From positions 1,116,001 to 1,180,000 of the forward strand of contig NC_054391.1 in the NCBI RefSeq assembly GCF_001625195.1: DNA of 64,000 bases. Direction: 5' to 3'. Below, piece after piece: positions 34,501 through 43,710 of the stretch. Numbering within the stretch: position 1 is the first letter of the stretch; every line of letters starts with the position of its first letter. The notes under the pieces were generated by a model. The model was not told the origin of the DNA and made no database searches. It saw only the letters and a list, made by a program, of their open reading frames with translations. A program made the position numbers and the translations under genes. The DNA is from Drechmeria coniospora. Lineage: Eukaryota; Ascomycota; Sordariomycetes; Hypocreales; Ophiocordycipitaceae.

Positions 34501-35533
34501 GACCGCAATCGCCGACTATACGACCGGTCTAAACGATTCGATCAAGCAGATGTCGGCCTGCCCGCTCATCTTCTACATGTATCCCATATCGTACTGGAAC
34601 CCCGACATGGCCTTTCACTTTGGTGACTACAACTCAACTTTCTCCTCTTTCAGAGCCTGGCTTCACTTCTTTCCCGATTATATCGACGACCGTACGACAC
34701 GGGGGCACAAGAAGGCGAGGGCACCATGGATAAACACGTGTGCAGGACTGTTCTACACCATCGAAGAAGAATGGGATCCCTCGCGTTTCCCGAAAAATGC
34801 CAAGCCCAATCGTCGGCCGTGGGCAGCGATGCTTCGTCCAACGAATCCTCATATAAAGCCATGGAAAGGCATAGAGTTGTTCATCTGGGACTACGCAGCC
34901 CGAGAGCAGCAGGCCGAGGGCGAGCCGTTGTACGCTTCCGATTTAATCGAGGCACAGCATAGGCTCGTGAAACTGGTCCAAGAGCAGAGCGGCGAGCAGC
35001 TTCGATTGCCGCTGGATCGCGTCTGGCTGGGTGGCTTTGTCCCCGGCCAAGCGCGCGGCGACTTCTCACACCCACTCGACGTGACGCTCGACTACTTGAC
35101 CAAGCTTCCACAAATGATCCGATCATGGTTGCCGGCGCCGCAGCAGATGCTACCCGACAAAGGGTGGATGCCGGTCAAACTTGAGAAGCGGCCACAGCCA
35201 GGGTCCCCACATCAGTCGGCGACACCTGAGGTCGTGGATACGGTCAAGACAGAGGTTGCGGCTCAGGAGACGAGGCCGGCAGCGATGAAGACGGTGTTCG
35301 AGCCGCCGCTGGCCATCGGGCTCCGGTCCAGAGATTATAGCAGCTCCAACAGGCTGTACGAATGGGCAGCCGCGCAACGGAGGAATGGCGTGCGAGGCAA
35401 GTCCGAGTACAGGTTCCGACCGACGATGGAATGGTATCACGACCAAGTTCTGGAGGGCCGAGGCTTCCACCACATTACCGTCACAGACTGGAAGACCATC
35501 TTTGAACGGTTTCATATTCACAACCCTAAATAG
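31538..35533 (+). CDS. Large chromodomain protein
   Basis: One exon of 1331 residues from ATG 31538. An N-terminal chromodomain spans about residues 33-85 (EEFTVERILADRLIEGRVLY, LVQWEGYELSSATWEPEDC). The likely methyl-lysine cage aromatics are present: Phe in FTVERI, Trp and Tyr in VQWEGY. Next come an acidic stretch (about 140-190) and a disordered basic Ser/Thr region. After a short CKECQFGSG motif, about 800 residues look folded and rich in Trp/Phe/Tyr, ending EWYHDQVLEGRGFHHITVTD, with no domain I can name. Chromodomains read H3K9me or H3K27me. Size and order recall fission yeast Chp1 (RITS) or a Neurospora CDP-type protein, but neither identity is shown. HDA1 and SUZ12 lie within 25 kb, suggestive only. 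Confidence 0.87.
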   Translation: MENPSQGRNGSVQDDVLSVTSTIEETHNSDEEFTVERILADRLIEGRVLYLVQWEGYELSSATWEPEDCFKPGTISDWEDFKRKTGRSTALGFTVRRWKDSVECTIKRKRARHDARNRKRAALGESTTEFSSLFEEYLNALQIGLEGEEDPDSEGDSAGKETRKDNEDAQREDEDSDDEMTVLETLRSAGHIRPQTNSGEEQSNIEAGPNATAQNPQPVSRKRRQSDSIISPTAAAHVPEQGGKMSVLKNAPYQVRRRMSTSTTKGAISRQAIISTPKQRDVASVRSGIAASSNRIESSAAKAGAISSNVFLGGKTRKKRSTLLDAVSDSTKDPKFLRLRHQRLVEKQLRDGEGTRAPRRPSGEVFSLAGHTQQVLGPQPSASELISEMDITSSTMGMNSSQTLRETTGGSKRDRKTHTQDGDEAITDSTENVKKQRRSVHFSDVPEVRDATDSEKSEIIVAGPALDDMAIDDDQPAATPPTEAASGSRQPATQSVCKECQFGSGAAQALQLGFAGVPVHENIPWIEQFKSQNRIVFSHSCTAQNFALRTDLWEEQLCRGHVSEAGAAVRSIAERLRVGSLGLLCYGGRYCVLVFPSDSEDWNRGAEVDASTASTDSALSYIIFKPRPILDASTLAPIAYTAARPEPSAKSDPAHVPVFDMVFGPTYYQLLPSESLNSKKHKFFIAFPHCALEEALLVSQWLRGSATSSDAECVILTSLQPGHWLNFAKVDSGTVIVHEDAVWAIRLFPNLADLLHKSSRVFSFWIFRRALVLEHPLPCLEPSPLGARNTELCRVFSHGTAILVTPSFFVAQPAQAYNFVKWWYQNYSPKSKTLRSGSLVVCAGIADWIRDLALEKTQRYHDKPKDRTTEGLTLAAIESLFKSWALMRQFMTELDDETDGSSLVFAPEDIDDDDEQSLVNWFGWWTISHMHQVRKLYILGSGKQHHARLTRLLQPPHFRPLVSREPDARARRPSKTQETLQLVLSDEGTAIADYTTGLNDSIKQMSACPLIFYMYPISYWNPDMAFHFGDYNSTFSSFRAWLHFFPDYIDDRTTRGHKKARAPWINTCAGLFYTIEEEWDPSRFPKNAKPNRRPWAAMLRPTNPHIKPWKGIELFIWDYAAREQQAEGEPLYASDLIEAQHRLVKLVQEQSGEQLRLPLDRVWLGGFVPGQARGDFSHPLDVTLDYLTKLPQMIRSWLPAPQQMLPDKGWMPVKLEKRPQPGSPHQSATPEVVDTVKTEVAAQETRPAAMKTVFEPPLAIGLRSRDYSSSNRLYEWAAAQRRNGVRGKSEYRFRPTMEWYHDQVLEGRGFHHITVTDWKTIFERFHIHNPK

Positions 35534-35798
35534 CTAGAACCGAAGCGATTCGATGAGGAGTAGAAATAGAGGAGGGAACGGGATGTGTGGGAACGGGGCG
35601 CTGATAGGAAAAAGGAAACGTGGCTCCAAGCACAAGCATCGCCGGCGCGCTTGATTTGAGCCGGCTCGCGATGTAGAGCAGATAACATGACATGGCGTAT
35701 CTGCCATCATTTGCGGATTACGCACACGAAACGACTTGACGGAAGCGGAATGTGAATGGACAACCAGGCTGGCAGGTTCGGCATGGCCGCTGGTACCA

Positions 35799-36955
35799 TC
35801 ACCTGGCGGAGGTAGGAAAATTTCTCGTGCTCAGCAGCACGCCCTTTACCCTCCGGATGTTGTCCCTGACTTTGCGTATTTCATCTTCCGGCTCCGATCG
35901 CTTGCCGTTGCCGTACATGTCGTAGCCGCCGACGAAGTGCGACTGTCCACTAAAAGTCATGCCATCGAGATCGTCGCGAAAGACGTCGAGAAGGGTTCGG
36001 ATGCCGTCCATGTCGTCGCTCTGCGTTCTAAACTGATCATTGATCCCATCCAGAGTCCTCGTCAGTGCCGCCAGGCGATCGGCCTGGAGGGTGGATCCAG
36101 ACTCATTGGCGGCTTGGGGCAGCTTCGCGTCGGGACTTGGTGGGAGGGAAGTTTGGGTGCCAACGTCGCGGTGAAACATCTCGGTGGGATCCTCCGCTTC
36201 GCTGATGTCGTCGTCGGGGACGTGTTGAGCTTGGCTTGGGGGAATGGCGGAGACTGTCTTCTCGAGCTTGGCGACGAGGGCATCGAGCTTGGTCGAGGCC
36301 GTTTCGTACAGATCGGAGCGGGCATCGGTGAGACTGTCGACCATGGGAGCGACAAGATACTTGCTCGTGCCATAGAGGAGTGTGGAGAGGCCAGCAAAGG
36401 CGTATAGGGTGTTGAGGAGGGCCGTGGTCGTCACCAGAGGGGGCGGTCGTTGGGGTTTGGCGAGAAACTCGGGGTAGGTGACTATGGGTGCGCGATCGGC
36501 AAGATCACTTGACGATGTCGGGGTTCGGGCAGGGTTCTGTTGTCGTGTCGGCGCGACAATGTGAGGCCGAGCAGGCTCGTCATCCTTCTGCAAGATTGCC
36601 TTAGTATTTGGGAGCGTGAAGGTAGGAACGGACGCGACGTCGACGTGAACGCGAAGAAGAAAGTGCGAGGCGGAGAGGCAGGAGAGCATTGGCCAACGAT
36701 TGCGCGTACCTCTGTCGATTCGGACTGGCTTTCGTCTACCAAGAGCCTCTGAATATCGGCATCATCAACCCCTTTGGAGCGGAGAAAATGAGCCTTCTTG
36801 TCTCGCGACGCTGTCTTGACCTCGTCGTTGTCGAGGAAGAGACGGGCCGCTTGAAGACGTTCACTGACAGGACTTGATCGGTCGATAGCGATGCTGTCAC
36901 GCGGCTCCTGCAAGGGTTTGGCAGGCGAGTCTGCCTTTTCATCCGAGCTGCTCAT
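35799..36955 (-). CDS. PEX14: Pex14-family peroxin (Pex14 or Pex14/17 = Pex33)
   Basis: Two exons on the minus strand: 36955-36710 and 36587-35799, 344 residues. The 122-nt intron (GTACGC...TTGCAG) joins SESTE to KDDEPARPHIV in phase. The N-terminal Pex14 domain (about 28-75, SERLQAARLFLDNDEVKTAS, KKAHFLRSKGVDDADIQRLL) binds WxxxF peptides of the Pex5 receptor in known homologues. A Pro-rich linker and ITYPEFL-like motif follow. Then a hydrophobic stretch (LLNTLYAFAGLSTLLYGTSK) is probably the membrane anchor, and a coiled-coil-prone C-terminus carries SKLEKTVSAIPP-like and DEIRKVRDNIRRVKG segments. The protein docks cargo receptors at the peroxisomal membrane. Filamentous ascomycetes have both Pex14 and a chimeric Pex14/17 (Pex33); I cannot decide between them from this copy alone. 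Confidence 0.83.
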
Positions 36956-37140
36956 GCTGACGGCACATTGGTGTTGGGCGGGAGTAAGAAGCAGGAGCAG
37001 CAAGAAGAGGCCGAGGACGAGCCGGTGGGTGGTGAAGATGACGATGGCGACGAAGCGGCGAAAGTTCGGGAGTCAGTTGGGAAGATGCCTCGGTAACAGC
37101 GGGTTGCCGTATTAAGCCACTGTTTACTGGTAATGGTACC

Positions 37141-37272
37141 GTACTTCAGGTACCTCTACAGTACCTACTCCGTACTTCAGGGACCTCTACAGTACCTTAG
37201 CACTCCGTACTTTAGGTACCTCTACAGTACCTACTCCGTACTTCAGGTACCTCTACAGTACCTTAGCACTCC
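37141..37272. repeat. 66-nt tandem repeat, two copies, each of a 31-nt and a 35-nt half
   Basis: Half-units start at 37141, 37172, 37207 and 37238, each beginning GTACTTCAGG or GTACTTTAGG and containing ACCTCTACAGTACC. Lengths alternate 31, 35, 31 and 35 nt; the longer halves carry a TTAGCACTCC end instead of TACTCC. Copies differ at one or two bases. It is the only spacer block here where GTAC words form a clear period. Confidence 0.9.
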
Positions 37273-37781
37273 GTTCCCTCAGTATTACCTTGCTGCGAAT
37301 ATCCACGTACTTAAGTAAGCAGCCCGCGGAGTAGTACTATTTACTTAGTAAGCACACTAACATACTTTCCTTGTGCAGCAGGGACCGGCAACCAAAGTAT
37401 TATCACTACTAATTAGTATCCTTCCAGGTTTAGTCGCGTAAAAACAATAGATATGAATTGTGAATTACTTGAATAATTCGCTAGTGTACCTGCTGTATGA
37501 TAATATACATGCACAGTGCATGTAGGTACTCGCAGTAGGTGTGCCCTGTGCCGTTCGGTAAGTAAGTACTAGGTACCTAGTGTTTACTGACAGTACGGAG
37601 CACATGTACTGTACTTACGGCGTACGGAGTACTTATAATATGTGCTTACTTAAGTAAGGAGTAAGTATTTCTCCGTACTAACTCCTCAGCCATTGGTGGA
37701 ACACTATTACTGTACAGTACATGTGCCGGGTACATGTTGGGCGATTCTGGGTGGGTCTTGAATGAAGTCAACTACAGTACT

Positions 37782-37799
37782 GTACGGAGTACTCCGTAC
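37782..37799. repeat. 18-bp perfect palindrome GTACGGAGTACTCCGTAC
   Basis: The sequence reads the same on both strands. It is the fullest form of the TACGGAGTA/TACTCCGTA word that recurs in the spacers. A 16-bp version (TACGGAGTACTCCGTA) lies at 46411-46426. Confidence 0.95.
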
Positions 37800-39028
37800 A
37801 CTTGTGCAAGAAGCGCTCAAGACCGTCACTCATCCAGCCAGCAAGCTCGTGAAGATTTCTTCATTTCAACCAGAGGACTCTTGTGAAATTATACCGTATC
37901 GACTCCCACCTCCCACCTCCCACTTCGACCTCGTTCTGCTCCGGATCAAGCCTCGCGGGACCGACACCGACTACGAAAAGTCACCACTCGCGTTGATCGC
38001 GAGTCGAAGTCGGAACCGATTCCCACGAGTAGAACCTCGCAGGGAGCGCGTACCGATTTCTCACAGTCCTGCCAAAAGCTCTATAAGCTTCCTGCAAGCT
38101 GCCTCCGCAGTCGATCGTCACCGTCGACTGCTCCGTATCAACGTTGCCTTGACGATTGATCTCACACGACGCCCTTCGTCCAATCACCATCGTCCACCAG
38201 TCGCCAAATCCCCCCCCGCCGAGGGCGCATCGTCGATCGTACGAATAACCTCCGAAAGAGCTCATCCAGCGTGCAAAGATAACGTCGAGGACGATTCAGC
38301 TCTTTTTCCCTCTGACTGGTAAGCCGCTGTTCGTTCGCGTTTGTCATCGTGTCAAGCCAGCCACCATCCACACACCGCCCCGTGATCCTTCGTCAACTTC
38401 ATCACTTGTTATTTCTCTCCACATATCATCCCTCTTCTCTGATGTGTCATTCTTGTTCGTCACGTTGGCTGCATGAACCGAGCATGCCGATTCTCCCTCC
38501 CTCCCTCTTCCCCGCCCCCCTCCATTTCGCCGCTCTTCGCTGAGAGTCTACCATCCTCCAGAGTCGACGCTGGTTAAGAGGTGGCCGCCATTGCCAATCC
38601 TGCATATTGAGACGCGGCAACAGAAGGTCCATTGGCATCCTTCCGTTGCTACCGTGGAACTTGGACCTGCACAGCATTCATATTCTCAATCGACATAGCT
38701 ATCGTCTGCATCGCCGCTGAAGCAGTCAGACCACCCTGCCAGAGAGCAGGGAGGGGGACCACGTCGTTCATTCGTTTCCAAAGCTTGCCTCGGCATGCTT
38801 TCGCTTCTCGATTCCTGTATCAATTATTCACCATCAATTGCCCATCATTCATCGCCCATCATCCACCATTGTTATCGAACATTCTGCTTGCGTATTCGCT
38901 CGGCACTCTCCGATTCACTTGCACGCACAACAGAATCCCGTGCTCGCAAGCGCTTGCCCCTAGATCCTTGACCCTTGAAGCCCATATATTGAGGAGACCC
39001 GTCAGTGCGGGCGGCTTGAGCACAGGTC

Positions 39029-39652
39029 ATGGCTCCGCGACCGCGTCGGTCGGCCGCCGCCAGAGCGAGCGAGTCCATTTCACTTCATGCCAAATGGGCT
39101 GACGCAGGCGAGAAGAGTGAGCAAAGCACGATGTCGTCGCGGAGATCGGGCCGTGTCTCGGGTGCTTCAGCCACGCGCGACTCCCCCGAAGACAGCAAGC
39201 GAACACAATCAAGGCCTCGCCCGTCGGCACGCGTCACTAGCACCCGACGCCTTGATCGCGTAGACAGCGGAGACATTGTCGTCGGCACGCGTAATCGCGG
39301 TGGGCGGAAGAACTACGTGATTGACTCCAGCCCTGATGATGAAGACGAAGACGAAGACGACGCCGAAGACGACGACGAAGACGACGACGACGACGACGAC
39401 GACGACGCCGAAGCAGAAATCGATGGCTCCGAAGACGACGAGGATGGCGAGGGCGACGAAATGGAGGTGGACGCCGAAGGAGACGAAGTTGATGGCGAAG
39501 GGGACGACGCAGAAGGCGATGTTGACATGACGGGGACGGCTCGGACGGCAACGACCATTCGAGTCTCTCAAGCGTCCTCCTCTCGACTCGCCGCTAGGGC
39601 AGCGGCGTCGAAGATGGCCGTCGACGATGATGATGATGACGACGACGAGGAT

Positions 39653-39684
<32 letters not shown>

Positions 39685-40537
39685 CGAGCTCAGCGATCCT
39701 GGGGAAAGCGATGGCGGCGACCATACCATGGGCTTTGCCGACGACACCATGGCGGATGACCAGGACGAGGATGCCGAGGGGGAAGAAATCGAAGTCGCCG
39801 CCGAAGAGGAGGATGAGGAAGACGACGAGGTGGAAGGGGAAGGGGCAGACGATGGAGAAGTGGAAGACGAGGGGGAGGCGGAAGAGGGGGGAGAGGGCGT
39901 CGAGAGAGAGGCAGCCAACGAAGCAGAAAGTGGCGACGCGGGCATCAACAGCGACGAGGATGGCAGCCAAGACGGAGAGGCTGTTGATCGGGCCAAGATG
40001 ACGAAGCGTCAACGAGCACGGTTCGAAGACGAGCCACAAGAGTACATGAAGCTCTCCGATGGTGAGTGCACGAGGGCGACGTCGGAGGGCGACGATGATG
40101 TCGGCATCTAACAACCCTTTGCAGAGGTCCAAGTCAAGAAGCACTTTACGGCCGAGGAGCTGTCGATGCGTCGGCAGGAAATGGCACGCCGACGACGAAA
40201 CCTCAGCGAGAAGCGGACGGAAGAGGTCAAGGTATGCTACGACGGAGCTTGATTCGATGCAGGTCCCCCATCGACGGGCTAACCAGAGGCGTCGCGATAG
40301 ATGGAAACGATCAACAAGCTGCTGAAGAAGCAGGCACCCAAGGTCAGCCGCAAGGCGGCAGCCGCCCGAGGGGAGGAAGACGACCAGAGGGCCGATGGAC
40401 TCTTCATCCGCTGGGTGAGCACCAAAGGTGGCAGCATGGTCGCCGTCCCCGATGGCATTCTTGCAGGACCCGCTGGCCAGTTGTTCGGCAAGCCGGGCAG
40501 GCCAATGGTCGGCAAGATGGTGGAAGAGGTTTCTTAG
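39029..40537 (+). CDS. IES2: INO80 chromatin remodelling complex subunit Ies2
   Basis: Three exons: 39029-40061, 40125-40231 and 40301-40537, 458 residues. Introns are 63 nt (GTGAGT, branch CTAAC, TTGCAG) and 69 nt (GTATGC...ATAG). The joins create the PAPA-1-like domain: KMTKRQRARFEDEPQEYMKL, then SD/EVQVKKHFTAEELSMRRQEM, ARRRRNLSEKRTEEVK and METINKLLKKQAPK. This domain and order are diagnostic for Ies2/INO80B. The N-terminal 320 residues are basic and Ser/Arg-rich, then contain two long Asp/Glu tracts (about residues 105-170 and 195-310), which could act as histone-chaperone-like acidic arms. Ies2 activates the Ino80 ATPase in nucleosome sliding and H2A.Z exchange in the nucleus. Start ATG 39029 lies right after a C/T-rich leader. 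Confidence 0.92.
39345..39409 (+). repeat. GAC/GAA trinucleotide tract in IES2
   Basis: Near-perfect GAC units with a few GAA and GCC interruptions encode the first acidic run. A second tract of GAT/GAC units lies at about 39624-39690. Both are in phase, so slippage changes length without frameshift. Confidence 0.85.
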
Positions 40538-41298
40538 GCATCGATTCGACCGCACTCGGTCACGGCGAAGATTGGACGACGAGACGGGACGGGAAAGCCC
40601 AAGTTCTTGTACGCCCGCTAAAACACAACGCACCACCGACCTCTGTTCCGTTCCGTTTTCTGCTTCGTGTCCTGACGGGTTGATCGATCAGCCGCTGCGG
40701 TCGGGGCCACGGAGAGGCGATGAATCCACGCAAGCGAGTCGCAGGCGCAGGCTCTACGGGCCCGGCATGGTTGGGCTCCTCAAACATTGGCATACTCGCC
40801 GTCGGTCGGTTGGGAGCTGCTGCAGCCAAGGAGCACCGGTCCAAGACCACCAACCTGGGCTCAAGCGATGTCAAACGGATGGGATGCTGGCAGAGAGGAA
40901 GCCGGGGGGCCAGAAGGGTGAGAAGCACGGCCGCGGGGCGAGACGAACCCTTTCCTTCCTTTCGTATTATTCTTCTTTGCCGGGCGCTACCTCTCTCAGT
41001 CAGTTTGCAAGTGCAGCTGCCCATCGGCATTACGTTTGCACCGAAGCCTCTGCCCATTCACTTTGCTCATCGCACCCATCGCCCACCACCTCTACCTCTC
41101 CCCCCCCCCGTACTAACCGCTCTCTTCTTCGCCTCTACCCGCTTCCTCTTCCCCTCGATTTCTTTTCCTCTCGTCTTCACTTTCCTCTTGTCGTCTTCCT
41201 CGTGTCCACTCCTTTCTCTCCGCTCCTGATCGACATCCGGCGGCGTCTCGCCCATCTTGATACCGAATCTGCTCCAAGGCTGGCGACCACGGAAGCTC
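40538..41298. other. Spacer with C/T-rich leader before the 41299 gene
   Basis: About 760 bases downstream of IES2. From about 41075 to 41225 the plus strand is almost all C and T (TCTTCC, CCTCTC words), as is common in fungal promoters and 5' leaders just upstream of a start. No gene seen. Confidence 0.5.
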
Positions 41299-42432
41299 AT
41301 GGTGGAAATGAATCCATGCCATGTCGATGGTCGCTCCGGACTGGACCCCCTCGTCCTGCTCCATCCCTGCCCGAGCTCGAGTTTCGACGACGACTATGCT
41401 ATCGACAGCGCCTTGCTTCCTACGCGCTGCATCGACGGCAGTGACGACAAGGACGGTGACGGTGGCAGCTTCGCCGTCAATCACCACGCCATCTTTACCG
41501 ACGACAATTTCCGGCAGCTCATGGCAACGGACTGGTCCATGACCGCCCACATGACATACCCACAGCTCAACCCCCCTCGCCACACTGCTCGCCACCCTCC
41601 TCAGTACCCTCCTCGCCACTCTCCTCGCCACCCTCAGCAATCCCCTCTTCAGGTGGATCGGGGCGGCAAAGGGCACGAATTCACGGACGAGGACTTTGCC
41701 CAGTTCTTACACCTCCCGCAGGAAGACATCTCCCTCACCATTTCGCCACTCCCGGAGCCCGTGCCCATCTCGCCTTGGACGGAGAGGACACGGTGCATGG
41801 AAGAGGCTCCGCGGATGGAGAAGGCACCGCCAATGGAGGAGGAATCTCGGATGGAGAAGGCAAACGACAAGACGACAACCCAGTCCAAGACCAAGCGGCC
41901 TACCGCGGAGGAGCCTGTCGCGTCGACGGCCAGCACCGCCACCGTCGCGGAGAAGAAGCCAAAGCAAGGTCGATTCAAGGCCAAGCAGGCAACGTTTATC
42001 CTCACGGGTCAGACGGTTGAGCGCAACTACAACGGCGTTTCGACCACGTCGTACTACTGCTCCGATGGCGTCATTCGCATCCTGTCCGAGGAAAATCTCA
42101 GAAAAGCCCAGGAACGATCGGCAGCGATGCAGGGAGACGCGGGGTCTGGTCCTGTTCCCGATCTTGTGGCCGCCACCATGTCGATTACTTCCGCGCCGGC
42201 AGTCGCCAGCGAGCCCGTATCATTCACTCGCAAGCGCAAAGTCGGAGCCGCCATCGGCAACACGGCAGTTGCCAAGAAGTCAAAGATCACCCACGCCGTC
42301 CAGGCCGCAGCGACGGAAAATCCCACTTCACCTTTGCGCGACACTGTCGACGAGCGAATTCTCTTTTTGGCCGCCATTCTCAGGGAGGAACAGGCCCGGG
42401 AACAGCTTGAAGAACCCGGAACGCGTCGTTGA
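41299..42432 (+). CDS. Uncharacterised acidic/low-complexity protein
   Basis: An uninterrupted frame of 377 residues from ATG 41299 (MVEMNPCHVDGR) to a TGA at 42430-42432. I do not recognise it. Visible parts: an Asp-rich N-terminus with FTDDNFRQLM and a similar FTDEDFAQFLHLP motif about 80 residues later; a His/Pro-rich linker (PPRHTARHPPQYPPRH); short Met-Glu repeats (MEEAPRMEKAPPMEEESRME); a Lys-rich stretch; then a compact block FKAKQATFILTGQTVERNYN, TTSYYCSDGVIRIL that looks folded; and a helical C-terminus. Two SV40-like basic patches (KRKVG, KKSK) suggest a nuclear protein. Strong codon-position structure and a C/T-rich leader support a real gene. A lineage-specific gene is likely. A promoter shared with other genes is not seen. 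Confidence 0.65.
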   Translation: MVEMNPCHVDGRSGLDPLVLLHPCPSSSFDDDYAIDSALLPTRCIDGSDDKDGDGGSFAVNHHAIFTDDNFRQLMATDWSMTAHMTYPQLNPPRHTARHPPQYPPRHSPRHPQQSPLQVDRGGKGHEFTDEDFAQFLHLPQEDISLTISPLPEPVPISPWTERTRCMEEAPRMEKAPPMEEESRMEKANDKTTTQSKTKRPTAEEPVASTASTATVAEKKPKQGRFKAKQATFILTGQTVERNYNGVSTTSYYCSDGVIRILSEENLRKAQERSAAMQGDAGSGPVPDLVAATMSITSAPAVASEPVSFTRKRKVGAAIGNTAVAKKSKITHAVQAAATENPTSPLRDTVDERILFLAAILREEQAREQLEEPGTRR

Positions 42433-43710
42433 CTCGAAGTGATGTCGGGGATGGTAAACTTTTCGTACGTCAGTCACATCGAAGCCTTATATCGAATAAG
42501 CCAGATGGCTGCAATGGCGGGTTGGGACTCATCACGTCATGGCCCGCGCCCAGCATGTAGTACACTGAGTCAATGTAGAATATGTACTCGCCACGATATG
42601 CTCGTTTTGTTCTATAGGTGGGAGGGTGTTGCAGAGAATTTATGCTACTATTTTCATGCCTCGAGAAATGTCCTTGTCACTTGCAAGACAAAAGCTTCGA
42701 CTTCTTTTCTTGGGCGGTTGCAACCAATTCAGCAATAGCAAGACGCGGCGTTTTGGAGCAAGAAATCTTTTGGTACTTGTGGCATGAACGCCTCGACTTA
42801 CCTCGCTGGTCGATGAAACGTGCTCATCCCCAAGATAATGGTGATGAGAGGCACTTGCAATCTTGGCCCGCACCATTCACACCGGGCAAGTACGGAAGCC
42901 GTTGGCTACGTGGAAAGTACCAAACTGTGCAAAGCATGCATGCATCATGAAGTTGCAAAACCGCGCTCAACAATAATTGTTGCATCCTTCCCTGTAACTT
43001 TTCAAGACCGGCACTAGAACGTACTCTAACTGATACGTGATAAAAAGCGGGAACGTGCTGGACAAGATTGGGCGCATGTATCGAGCGAAGCCATAGAGGC
43101 TCGCAGAGCAGCAACAGAAGGCTATCCGAGGAGCCATTAGAGGCAGAACGGTGCTTGGCTCGACACTTATTGAAGTCTGGAGAGTTGGGTGGAGGGAAGA
43201 AGCGGGTGGAAGTACGAAATGGTTATCTATATTACAGACACAATGGTTGATTTGCGATTCTCGCATCAAGCAGTGAGCCTTGGTGTTGCCAACATATAAC
43301 GAGCAATCGCCTGAGGAGAATGCCTCGTCGGTGTCGTCCATTTCCACGACATGCCTGTTACGGAGTCACTAGTACTACCAGTAATATCTAGTGGTCGGAA
43401 ATAGTTGTTAAGAAATCTGCAGAAACTCTAACTCTGCAAGGCATTGGAGCACTTATACTCCAATGCCTGCTTAGTCATAGGGTGCGAGTCACGTGCGCTG
43501 GCACGTGACTCTATCCTAGGACGTAGCTCCGTTAGGCAAAGCCTAATATCATCACAATGCCGCCGTTTCTATCGTCATCCAAGTCATTATACTCCGTAGG
43601 GAACCGAAGCCATCTCCCACCTGTTTTGCGGTCTCGCATTCCACATCGGTATTCTGATGCAACTAGAGCCAAGGCTTCAGTTCGCCACGGGAGGACAGCT
43701 GCTTCTCCCA
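42433..43710. other. Convergent 1.3-kb spacer with hairpins
   Basis: Lies between the 41299 gene and the lipase gene, both ending here. Contains one AT-rich stretch (42450-43380) without genes and a group of inverted repeats at 43439-43547 (listed separately). No terminal-repeat transposon could be delimited. Confidence 0.5.
43439..43511. repeat. Two adjacent perfect 11-bp inverted repeats (stem-loops)
   Basis: First: AGGCATTGGAG at 43439-43449 pairs with CTCCAATGCCT at 43458-43468 across an 8-base loop. Second: GAGTCACGTGC at 43486-43496 pairs with GCACGTGACTC at 43501-43511 across a 4-base GCTG loop. A third, shorter one (TTAGGC AAA GCCTAA) follows at about 43532-43546. They lie about 200-270 bases past the lipase stop codon. 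Confidence 0.9.

Larger units (their letters stand above)
36956..39028. other. Divergent 2.1-kb spacer, PEX14 / IES2
   Basis: 37100-37810 is GTAC-rich and includes a tandem repeat and an 18-bp palindrome (listed separately). 37820-39028 is C/T-rich, with many TCC, CATC and CACC words, and resembles a long promoter plus 5' leader of IES2. A 186-codon plus-strand ORF (37762-38322) begins inside the GTAC block and has no protein-like motifs, so I do not call it. Confidence 0.55.

Noticed and set aside
37762..38322. 186-codon plus-strand ORF
   Set aside because: Begins in the GTAC-rich spacer; no codon bias, motifs or splice context. More likely IES2 upstream region.
39209..40636. Minus-strand ORF of 475 codons
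   Set aside because: Antisense to IES2; its Val/Ile runs are the complement of the Asp tracts.
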